Positions 53,071 to 60,333 of a stretch of DNA of 64,000 nt are shown one piece after another. Under the pieces are notes generated by a model. It did not search any database. It worked only from the letters and a program-made list of their open reading frames with translations, and was not told where the DNA came from. Origin of the DNA: Roseateles sp. XES5. GTDB lineage: Bacteria; Pseudomonadota; Alphaproteobacteria; Rhizobiales; Rhizobiaceae. How positions within the stretch are numbered: position 1 is the stretch's first letter; every line of letters starts with the position of its first letter. The stretch spans positions 2,383,501 through 2,447,500 of the forward strand of contig NZ_CP084752.1 in NCBI RefSeq assembly GCF_020535545.1, in the 5' to 3' direction. A program made the position numbers and the translations under genes.

Positions 53071-55380
53071 ATGAAGGATAAGGGTCAAAACACACTGCCG
53101 GCTGATGTCTACCTGTCGTTCGTCAGCTCGCTGTATGGAAATCGCCAGACCCTTTTCGTGGGCATGATTTCGCATGTCATCACGTTCTCCTTCGTTTACG
53201 CCAAGACGTCCGATCCCTTCTTCCTCGTCTGGAGCGCGCTCGTCGTGCTCGTCTGGTCGCTGCGCGCTGAGGGCATGCGCCATTTCGACCGGGCGGAGAA
53301 AAGCGCCCTCGGCATGGATGGCATCCGCTACTGGGAGAACTGGTACAATCTCGGCGCCGTCGGCACGACGCTCGCGCTTGGCACGGCCTGCTGCTACAGC
53401 CTGATCGTCAGCCGCGACAGCTTTGCCGAGATCGCCTGCATTTCCGTGACCTTCGCCACGATGGTCTCCGTCGTCGGGCGCAATTACGGTTCGCCGCGGG
53501 CGGTCGACTACATGGTCTTCTCCGCCTGCTTCCCGATCGCGGTCGGTTTCCTCGCCCTGCAGGATTTCTATCACGCCGTGCTCGCCTCGCTCGTCCTGCC
53601 CTTCGCGATGACGACGCGCACCATGGCGAACGGCGTGCGCACCTTTCTCTACAAGAACGTGCTTGCCGCGCGCGACCTTGCGACCATCGCCGACCGCTTC
53701 GACACGGCGCTCAACAACATGCCGCACGGCCTGTTCATGCTGGATGCGGACCATCGCATCCTCGTCGCCAATCGCCGGGCCTGCGAGCTTCTGCATCTCG
53801 GCAGCCAGGAACGGCTGAAGGATTGCCATCTTGACGTCGTCCTGCGCTTCGGCGTGCGCAACACCTTCTTCAATGCCGAACAGAGCAAGACGATCCTGCG
53901 CCAGCTCGACGAGCTCCTGCGCGGCGAGCGCTCGCGCGCGCTCGTCCAGGTGACGGACGGGCTCTATCTCGAATTCACTGCGGCCCCGCGCGACAACGGC
54001 GGCGCCGTGCTGATTTTCGAGGACGTGACGGCGCGCGTGCGGGCGGAAAAGAAGATCCTGCACATGGTGCGCTACGACAGCCTCACCGGCCTGCCGAACC
54101 GCACCTATTTCGCCGATCTGGTGCAGGAGGCCCTGGCCGAGCGCAAGAAGCCCGGCACCGTCGGCTTCATGGTTCTCGACGTCGACGACTTCAAGCATGT
54201 CAACGACATGAAGGGCCACGTGACCGGCGACCGGCTGCTCTGCGCCATTGCCGAGCGATTGCGCCGGCTTGCCGGCGAGCGGGTGCTGGCCGGCCATCTG
54301 ATGGGCGACGAATTCATCCTGTTCTTCCCGAACGAGGCGAACCGGCGCGATCTCGAGGATCGCATGCGGCGCTTCCACGACCAGCTGCGCGGCACCTACG
54401 AGTTCGAGGGCATGACCCTCTTCGTTTCGTTCAGCGCGGGCTGCGTGACGGTGGCGAGCGATGACTTCCGGCTGGAAGAGATGCAGATCCGCGCCGACCT
54501 CGCGCTGTTCGAGACGAAGTCGCGCGCCAAGGGCAGCGTCACCGTCTTCGAGCAGGAGATGGACGCGCGCTACATGGACCGCCAGAAGCTGAAGGACGAT
54601 CTGCGCCTGGCGCTGGCCGAGGATGCGCTGTCGGTGGCCTATCAGCCGATGTTCGTGCCGGACGGTTCACGCATCGAATGCTGCGAGGCGCTGTCGCGCT
54701 GGACGCATCCCGAACGCGGCCCCGTCGCGCCGAACGTCTTCATCAAGGTCGCCGAGGAGATGGGCATCATCTCCGAGATCACCCGCTTCATGATCAACCG
54801 CGCCTGCGCCGACTGCGCGACCTGGCCGGAGCATATGGGCGTCTCCGTCAATCTCTCGGTACAGGACCTGCGCAGCTCGGCGATCATCGAGGTCGTCGCG
54901 CAGGCGCTCGACGCCGTGGGCCTTGCGCCGCACCGGCTGCATCTGGAAGTCACCGAAAGCTGCCTCATGGAGGAGCCGATCAAGGTTCAGGCGATCCTGC
55001 AGGAACTGCGGGCTCGCGGCATCACCATCGCCATCGACGATTTCGGGACCGGCTATTCCAGCCTCAGTTATCTTGACCAGCTGCCGCTCGACGTCATCAA
55101 GATCGACCGTTCCTTCGTGCGCAACATCGCCGAGGATCCGCGCCGCTTCAAGCTGCTGCGCGGCACGGTGAACCTCTCGCGCGAACTCGGCCTGCGCATC
55201 GTCGTGGAAGGCGTGGAGACCGAGGAACAGCTCGCCCTCATCAACAAGTATCGCTGTGCCGATCTGGTGCAGGGCTACGTCTTTGCCGCGCCGATGTCGC
55301 CGGATGCCCTGCGCGACCGGTACGAGAGCCTTGGCGGCAAACCGGTCGAACCGCGCCGTCGCGGCCGCCGCGTCGCCTGA
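53071..55380 (+). CDS. Membrane PAS-GGDEF-EAL protein with degenerate GGDEF motif
   Basis: 769 aa. Four to six helices (about residues 25-180) anchor a PAS domain (about 205-320; FDTALNNMPHGLFMLDADHRILVANRRACELL), then a GGDEF domain whose signature reads LMGDEF (residues 411-415, Met for the first Gly) and an intact EAL domain (CEALSRW at 539-541; EVTESCL; DDFGTGYSSLSYL; KIDRSF). The GGDEF change argues against cyclase activity, so it is more likely a c-di-GMP phosphodiesterase. The cue could reach the PAS domain through the membrane part. A FeeM-type synthase follows 181 bp downstream. Confidence 0.92.
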   Translation: MKDKGQNTLPADVYLSFVSSLYGNRQTLFVGMISHVITFSFVYAKTSDPFFLVWSALVVLVWSLRAEGMRHFDRAEKSALGMDGIRYWENWYNLGAVGTTLALGTACCYSLIVSRDSFAEIACISVTFATMVSVVGRNYGSPRAVDYMVFSACFPIAVGFLALQDFYHAVLASLVLPFAMTTRTMANGVRTFLYKNVLAARDLATIADRFDTALNNMPHGLFMLDADHRILVANRRACELLHLGSQERLKDCHLDVVLRFGVRNTFFNAEQSKTILRQLDELLRGERSRALVQVTDGLYLEFTAAPRDNGGAVLIFEDVTARVRAEKKILHMVRYDSLTGLPNRTYFADLVQEALAERKKPGTVGFMVLDVDDFKHVNDMKGHVTGDRLLCAIAERLRRLAGERVLAGHLMGDEFILFFPNEANRRDLEDRMRRFHDQLRGTYEFEGMTLFVSFSAGCVTVASDDFRLEEMQIRADLALFETKSRAKGSVTVFEQEMDARYMDRQKLKDDLRLALAEDALSVAYQPMFVPDGSRIECCEALSRWTHPERGPVAPNVFIKVAEEMGIISEITRFMINRACADCATWPEHMGVSVNLSVQDLRSSAIIEVVAQALDAVGLAPHRLHLEVTESCLMEEPIKVQAILQELRARGITIAIDDFGTGYSSLSYLDQLPLDVIKIDRSFVRNIAEDPRRFKLLRGTVNLSRELGLRIVVEGVETEEQLALINKYRCADLVQGYVFAAPMSPDALRDRYESLGGKPVEPRRRGRRVA

Positions 55381-55560
55381 CGCACCGCGCTTTTCCCTTC
55401 GCTAAATCCATAAATCTACACGATATATCAGTTTCTCCGAATTTAGCGTTAACCACGTATTAAAGTTAACAAATAGTATTTTGTACAAATTGTCCTATAT
55501 CGGCGATTATGGTGTCGGCGGCGGGGTGCGGCCGGCTTTCTGAATTCGGGGTATGGGGCA

Positions 55561-56331
55561 ATGGCCATGATGGAAACGACGAACGGTCGTTTTTCCGACA
55601 AGCTTCTCGGGCTGCTCGACAAGGTGGAGTATCGCCGCGTCGAGACGAGCGAGGACATGGAAGACATCGCACGCATCCGCTACAAGGCCTACAAGGCCGG
55701 CAGCGTGATGCATCTCGGCGAGGAAACGCCGCTCCTGATCGACGAGGCCGACTTCGACAGCCACGCCTATGTCTTCGGCGTCTATCACGAGGAACGGCTG
55801 ATCTCGACGGTGCGCCTGCATCATGTGACGCCGGATCACCGGGTCACCTCGTCGGGCAAGGTATTTCCTGACGAGATCAAGGCTTTCCTGGATGCGGGCA
55901 TGTCGCTGATCGATCCGGTCCGGCTGGCCGCCGATCCGGAAATCTGGAGCGAGATGCCGGCGATCCCGTATCTGACGCTGCGGCTGGCGACGATGGCGGC
56001 GGACTATTTCGACGCCGACCGCGTGCTGCAGATGGTCAAGCCGGCGCATGCCGCCTTCTACCGGCGCGTTTTCGACGGTGACTTCGTCGCCTCGCCGAAG
56101 AGCAACCAGGGCAAGTTCATCATCGACCTGATGCTGATGGCGACCCGCTGCAAGGATGTGCGTTCCTCGCTCTACAAGCGCTTCCCGTTCTTCCAGTCGG
56201 AAGCCTTCGAGCGGCGCCTGCTGTTTGCGCGCGGCGAGGAGATGCCGTTCAGCCCACTCACCGTGCGTCCGACGGCGCGCCTTGCCCATGCTCATAGCCG
56301 CATTGATATCCCGGGCGGGATCTACGGCTGA
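55561..56331 (+). CDS. FeeM-type N-acyl amino acid synthase
   Basis: 256 aa. The fold is GNAT-like and related to acyl-homoserine lactone synthases: RIRYKAYKAGSVMHLG (a conserved N-terminal segment), YVFGVYHEERLISTVRLHHVT, and a C-terminal motif AFYRRVFDGDFVASP. FeeM proteins transfer acyl chains to amino acids. Common in rhizobia, of unknown product. ATG at 55561 lies in a leader with GGGGTATGGGGCA. Possible signal-lipid synthesis; adjacency to a c-di-GMP phosphodiesterase is suggestive only. Confidence 0.8.
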   Translation: MAMMETTNGRFSDKLLGLLDKVEYRRVETSEDMEDIARIRYKAYKAGSVMHLGEETPLLIDEADFDSHAYVFGVYHEERLISTVRLHHVTPDHRVTSSGKVFPDEIKAFLDAGMSLIDPVRLAADPEIWSEMPAIPYLTLRLATMAADYFDADRVLQMVKPAHAAFYRRVFDGDFVASPKSNQGKFIIDLMLMATRCKDVRSSLYKRFPFFQSEAFERRLLFARGEEMPFSPLTVRPTARLAHAHSRIDIPGGIYG

Positions 56332-56358
56332 GACTTGCGTTCTGATGTCGCAGGACGA

Positions 56359-56382
56359 GCCGGTTTCAAGGGGGAAACCGGC
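56359..56382 (+). terminator. Terminator downstream of the FeeM-type gene
   Basis: Perfect 9-bp stem GCCGGTTTC / GAAACCGGC with a 6-nt loop and TTGTT exit, 28 bp past the stop codon. Confidence 0.8.
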
Positions 56383-56584
56383 TTGTTCCGTTTCGGAAAC
56401 CATGGTGCGTGGCAGGCGGACTGCGCCTTGCCGTTGCGCTTTGTGCAGCCATTGTGTATGGCCAGAAAGACGCGCATTTTCGCGCTTGAGGGAATCGCTG
56501 GCCCGCGCGGGTCCGGCCTTGTATAGGCGCTCATCGGGTGGAGTTTTCCGGCTGGCGGGTGCGGCTGCTTAGGAGAAGGTGACT

Positions 56585-56809
56585 ATGGCTGAACATCATA
56601 ACGGACCGGTCGAACTCGGTGCTCCGATGGACTATCCCGAGCACGAGAAGACCTACGATCTCTTCATCGGCGGCGCCAAGTACGGCACGCTGTTCTGCGT
56701 GGCGCTGCTGATCGCCATGGCTGCCGGTTTCTTCACCAGCGCCGGCTTCTTCTCCAGCCTTCTCCTGCTGATCATCCTCAACGTCGTCGGCTTCTTCGCC
56801 CTTCGTTGA
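56585..56809 (+). CDS. aa3-type cytochrome c oxidase subunit IV
   Basis: 74 aa. The N-terminal part is polar (DYPEHEKTYDLFIGG), and one transmembrane helix (about residues 35-72; LFCVALLIAMAAGFFT, SSLLLLIILNVVGFFAL) follows: the pattern of the alphaproteobacterial small subunit IV that stabilises aa3 oxidase. ATG 56585 with AGGAGA eight bases upstream. Other oxidase genes are not in the window. Confidence 0.88.
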   Translation: MAEHHNGPVELGAPMDYPEHEKTYDLFIGGAKYGTLFCVALLIAMAAGFFTSAGFFSSLLLLIILNVVGFFALR

Positions 56810-56945
56810 TCCGAATGGCCGCCTCGGCGGCCTTCGCCATGCCGCGTTCGATCCGCTCGGCTCCGGGGAGGGGCCGGGCGGATTTTTGCGTTTGCACATG
56901 GAAAAGCGGTCCAGCCAAGGGTCGCGCAACGTTTCGGCCGAAACA

Positions 56946-56974
56946 AAAAGCCCGCGAGACGATCGCGGGCTTTT
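56946..56974. terminator. Bidirectional terminator
   Basis: Perfect 12-bp stem AAAAGCCCGCGA / TCGCGGGCTTTT, 5-nt loop, T-runs on both exits. It serves the convergent subunit IV and TPR genes. Confidence 0.92.
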
Positions 56975-56996
56975 CCTTGACGGATGGATGGACCGA

Positions 56997-57884
56997 TCAG
57001 GCCGGCTTGGCGACGGCACCGCGGGTGCGGGCAAGGCCGTCGCGGGCGGGCGCGTAGTTCGGGTCGAGCTTGAGCGCGTGCGAATAGGACTTTGCCGCGC
57101 GGGCGAGGTCGCCGCGACGCTCGTAGATCAGCGCCTGGTTCGCCCAGGATTCGGCAAGCTTGCCATCGAGGTTGATCGCGGTGTTGAAATCCTGGAACGC
57201 GTTGTCGTCGTCGCCCTGGGCGGCATAGGAAATGCCGCGGCCGTTATAGGGTTCCGCCGAATTCGGCGACAGCGAGATAGCCTTCGAGAAGTCCTCGATC
57301 GCCTTGTCGTGCTGGCGGCGGGCCTGATAGATCAGGCCGCGATTGTGGTAGGCGCGCGGATCGGTCGTATCGAGCTGGATGGCGCGGTTGAAGTCGCGGA
57401 AGGCGTCGTCCAGGCGGCCGGCCTGGCGATAGAGATTGCCGCGGCCGATATAGGCGACGTCATAGTTCGCGTTGAGCTGCAGCGCGGTGTTGTAATCGGC
57501 GGCGGCCTGCGCCTGATCGCCGAGGCTGCGCTGGATGAGTGCGCGGTTGGCATAGGCCTGATAGAAGCGCGGGTTCAGTTCGATGGCGCGGTTGAAGTCT
57601 TCGAGCGCCCGACGGTACTCGCCCGCGCGGCCATAGGCCGAGCCACGGACGTTGTAGCCTTCGGGGTCCTGGGGATTGGCGGCAATCACGGCGGAGAGCG
57701 AGGAGATGTTCTCCTGCGAGCCCTGCGCGCGCTCGACCTTCAGAACGTCCGTCGAGGTGGTCGACTGGCAGCCGGCGAGCAGAAGCGCAAGCGACGCCGC
57801 GGCAACGGCGGCCACCAGGGGACGGCGGGCGCGAGCGGACGCGGAAAGGGAACGTTCGATCGGGAACCCGGTAGATGCAGCCAT
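56997..57884 (-). CDS. TPR-repeat lipoprotein
   Basis: 295 aa from the ATG at 57884. The N terminus has a basic part then a lipobox LALLLAGCQ, so the protein is probably anchored to the membrane from the periplasm. Six to seven tetratricopeptide repeats follow (for example AYANRALIQRSLGDQAQAAADYNTALQL and SYAAQGDDDNAFQDFNTAINLD). NlpI-like scaffold of unknown partner. A longer in-frame start (57998) is rejected because it would run through a palindromic repeat at 57955. Confidence 0.88.
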   Translation of the reverse strand: MAASTGFPIERSLSASARARRPLVAAVAAASLALLLAGCQSTTSTDVLKVERAQGSQENISSLSAVIAANPQDPEGYNVRGSAYGRAGEYRRALEDFNRAIELNPRFYQAYANRALIQRSLGDQAQAAADYNTALQLNANYDVAYIGRGNLYRQAGRLDDAFRDFNRAIQLDTTDPRAYHNRGLIYQARRQHDKAIEDFSKAISLSPNSAEPYNGRGISYAAQGDDDNAFQDFNTAINLDGKLAESWANQALIYERRGDLARAAKSYSHALKLDPNYAPARDGLARTRGAVAKPA

Positions 57885-57954
57885 GTCCAAGTGCGAATCC
57901 TCAAAATGGGCTTCTTCACGCTTCATGCGCGAAGAATACGCTACGGCCTTCAAG

Positions 57955-57996
57955 GCAATTCCGGCAAGGGTGCGTAGCGGTCGAGCCCGGAATTGC
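57955..57996. repeat. Rhizobial palindromic repeat GCAATTCCGG...CCGGAATTGC
   Basis: Perfect 10-bp arms at 57955-57964 and 57987-57996 with an internal 22-bp GC-rich spacer. Palindromes of this GCAATTCC/GGAATTGC type recur in rhizobial intergenic regions (established knowledge). It lies upstream of the TPR lipoprotein gene. Confidence 0.7.
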
Positions 57997-58107
57997 ACGG
58001 GAAGTCTTTCACATCCGTGAAATTCTTCCGGTCACGTCAAAAAAGGCGGCGGCGAATTCATCGCCCCCGCCCGGTCTTGCATCCGAAAACGTCGAAATGA
58101 CGGCCGA

Positions 58108-58335
58108 TTAGCGGGCGCCAGGACGGCCGCCGATGAGGCCTTCGCGCTGGGCGCGCTTACGAGCCAGCTTGCGAACGCGACGAACGGCTTCAGCCTTTTC
58201 ACGCGCACGCTTCTGCGACGGCTTTTCGTAATAGTCGCGCATCTTCATTTCACGGAAAATGCCTTCGCGCTGCATCTTCTTCTTGAGAGCGCGGAGAGCC
58301 TGATCAACGTTGTTGTCGCGGACAAGTACCTGCAC
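58108..58335 (-). CDS. rpsU: 30S ribosomal protein S21
   Basis: 75 aa. The conserved N terminus is [32 protein letters not shown] and the tail is Arg/Lys/Ala-rich. The first codon is GTG at 58335; the apparent upstream ATG frame would add nine residues that no S21 has. AAAGGAAC lies about 11 bases before the GTG. Small-subunit protein, involved in initiation. Transcribed alone. Confidence 0.97.
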   Translation of the reverse strand: MQVLVRDNNVDQALRALKKKMQREGIFREMKMRDYYEKPSQKRAREKAEAVRRVRKLARKRAQREGLIGGRPGAR

Positions 58336-58664
58336 GAGAATCCCGTTCCTTTGTTGTTGCAAGCCCGGCGATTCTGTGGGTCGTCAGGCAAATAGATGAC
58401 GTTCGTGCAGCCCAGAAGGCTGACGATTGGCGCGTCGAGTACCAGATAGCTGCGCGGAAGTCCAGTCTCCTGCGCTTCGATGTTAAGGATATTTGCGTGG
58501 AAGCCCGGGAAAACCGTTCTGCGGTACCCTTCGGGGTCATGTCGCATGTGGTACAAGGTGCGCCTGAATGCGTCGCAAAGAATACGGCGCGGAACGCCAG
58601 GATTTGCTTTCTATCGGGACAGGAAACAGCCGGCTGCGGCCGGCAGACATCGAGGACTTGGGTA
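58336..58664. other. Intergenic region between rpsU and soxB
   Basis: 329 bp without a supported gene. It carries the divergent promoters of rpsU and the sarcosine oxidase operon. No palindromic operator for the sox operon was recognised. Upstream in-frame codons before soxB are rejected because GAGGA precedes the ATG at 58665. Confidence 0.45.
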
Positions 58665-59918
58665 ATGCGCAAATATTCGGTTTTCGCCGTCGCCCGCGAG
58701 GCGATGCGTGGCCACAAGGGATGGGAGGCTCAGTGGACCTCGCCCGAGCCGCGTAAGGAATATGACGTCATCATCGTCGGCGGTGGCGGCCACGGCCTCG
58801 GCGCTGCCTACTACCTTGCCAAGGAGCACGGCATTACCAATGTCGCCGTCATCGAGAAGGGCTGGCTCGGCGGCGGCAATACCGGCCGCAACACGACCAT
58901 CATTCGCTCGAACTATCTCTATGACGAGAGCATGGACATCTACGAGCACTCGCTGAAGCTCTGGGAGGGCTTGAGTCAGGATCTCAACTACAACGTCATG
59001 TACTCGCCGCGCGGCGTGATGATGCTGTCGCACAATGTGCACGACAAGCAGTCCTTCCAGCGCCACGTGCACGCCAACCGTCTCTACGGCATCGACAACG
59101 AATGGCTGACGCCGCAGCAGGCGAAGGAGTTCGTGCCGGTTCTCGATATCTCCGCCAGCGCCCGCTACCCGATCAACGGTGCGGCCCTGCAGCGCCGCGG
59201 CGGCACCGCCCGCCACGACGCCGTCGCCTGGGGCTATGCCCGCGCGGCGTCCGACCGCGGCGTGCACGTCATCCAGAATTGCGAGGTCAAGGGTATCCGC
59301 CGCGGACCCGACGGCGCGGTGACGGGTGTGGAGACCTCGAAGGGCTTCATCGGCGCCAAGAAGGTCGCCGTGTCGGCCTCCGGCCACAACTCGGTCATTC
59401 TCTCCATGGCCGACGTGAAGCTGCCGCTGCATTCGGTGCCGCTCCAGGCGCTCGTTTCCGAGCCGATGAAGCCGATCTTCCCCTGCGTGGTCATGTCCAA
59501 CTCGGTGCATGCCTATATCTCGCAGTCGGACAAGGGCGAGCTCGTCATCGGCGCCGGCACGGACCAGTACAATTCGTACTCCCAGACCGGCGGCCTGCAG
59601 ATCATCACCCATACGCTGGATGCCATCTGCGAGCTCTTCCCGATGTTCCGCCGCGTCAAGATGATGCGCCAGTGGGGCGGCATCACCGACAACACCCCGG
59701 ACCGTTCGGCGATCCAGGGCGTGACGCCGGTGAAGAACCTCTTCGTCAACTGCGGCTGGGGTACCGGCGGCTTTAAGGCGACGCCGGGCTCGGCCCATCT
59801 CTTCGCGCATCTCATCGCCAAGGGCGAGCCGCACAAGCTGGCGGCCGGCCTGACGCTCGACCGCTTCCGCACCGGCCGCCTCATCGACGAGGCAGCGGCC
59901 GCGGCCGTGGCTCACTGA
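58665..59918 (+). CDS. soxB: Sarcosine oxidase, beta subunit
   Basis: 417 aa, the usual length of the beta subunit of heterotetrameric sarcosine oxidase. An FAD/NAD-type dinucleotide fold starts at EYDVIIVGGGGHGLGAAYYLAKE; His184 in GGTARHDAVAWG lies where covalent FMN is attached in known enzymes. GGITDNTPDRSAIQG and NLFVNCGWGTGGFKATPG are further conserved blocks. It binds FAD and FMN and oxidises sarcosine. GAGGA is nine bases before the ATG. First gene of soxBDAG. Confidence 0.96.
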   Translation: MRKYSVFAVAREAMRGHKGWEAQWTSPEPRKEYDVIIVGGGGHGLGAAYYLAKEHGITNVAVIEKGWLGGGNTGRNTTIIRSNYLYDESMDIYEHSLKLWEGLSQDLNYNVMYSPRGVMMLSHNVHDKQSFQRHVHANRLYGIDNEWLTPQQAKEFVPVLDISASARYPINGAALQRRGGTARHDAVAWGYARAASDRGVHVIQNCEVKGIRRGPDGAVTGVETSKGFIGAKKVAVSASGHNSVILSMADVKLPLHSVPLQALVSEPMKPIFPCVVMSNSVHAYISQSDKGELVIGAGTDQYNSYSQTGGLQIITHTLDAICELFPMFRRVKMMRQWGGITDNTPDRSAIQGVTPVKNLFVNCGWGTGGFKATPGSAHLFAHLIAKGEPHKLAAGLTLDRFRTGRLIDEAAAAAVAH

Positions 59919-59988
59919 GTTCCCATTTTTTCACCCCGCGCGTCCGGCGGCCCCGAAAGGCTGGCCGGCGCGGGACAGGAGAAACCCG

Positions 59989-60333
59989 ATGCTTCTCATC
60001 TACTGCCCTTACTGCGAGGAAGAGCGCTCCGAGCTCGAATTCCGCCATGGCGGCGACGCGCATATCGCCCGCCCGACCAACATGGCCGACATCAGCGACG
60101 AGGAATTCCAGGACTACTTCTTCCTGCGTGACAACCCGAAGGGCCTGATCTTCGAGCGCTGGCGCCACATCCATGGCTGTGGCCGCTTCTTCAATGCGGC
60201 GCGCGACACGGTGAGCGACAAGTTCTACATGAGCTACAAGGCCGGCCAGCCGAAGCCCGAAATTCCCGGCGTGACGCCTGCCACCGAAAAGACCGTCGAA
60301 ACCTATGAAGCCACGGAAGGAACCGCGAAATGA
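59989..60333 (+). CDS. soxD: Sarcosine oxidase, delta subunit
   Basis: 114 aa. A small zinc-binding subunit: Cys6 and Cys9 (YCPYC), His60 and Cys64 (RHIHGCGRF) are positioned like the Zn ligands of characterised SoxD. Overlaps soxA by four bases (ATGA), indicating coupling. 70 bp separate it from soxB. It joins the alpha and beta subunits structurally. Confidence 0.95.
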   Translation: MLLIYCPYCEEERSELEFRHGGDAHIARPTNMADISDEEFQDYFFLRDNPKGLIFERWRHIHGCGRFFNAARDTVSDKFYMSYKAGQPKPEIPGVTPATEKTVETYEATEGTAK

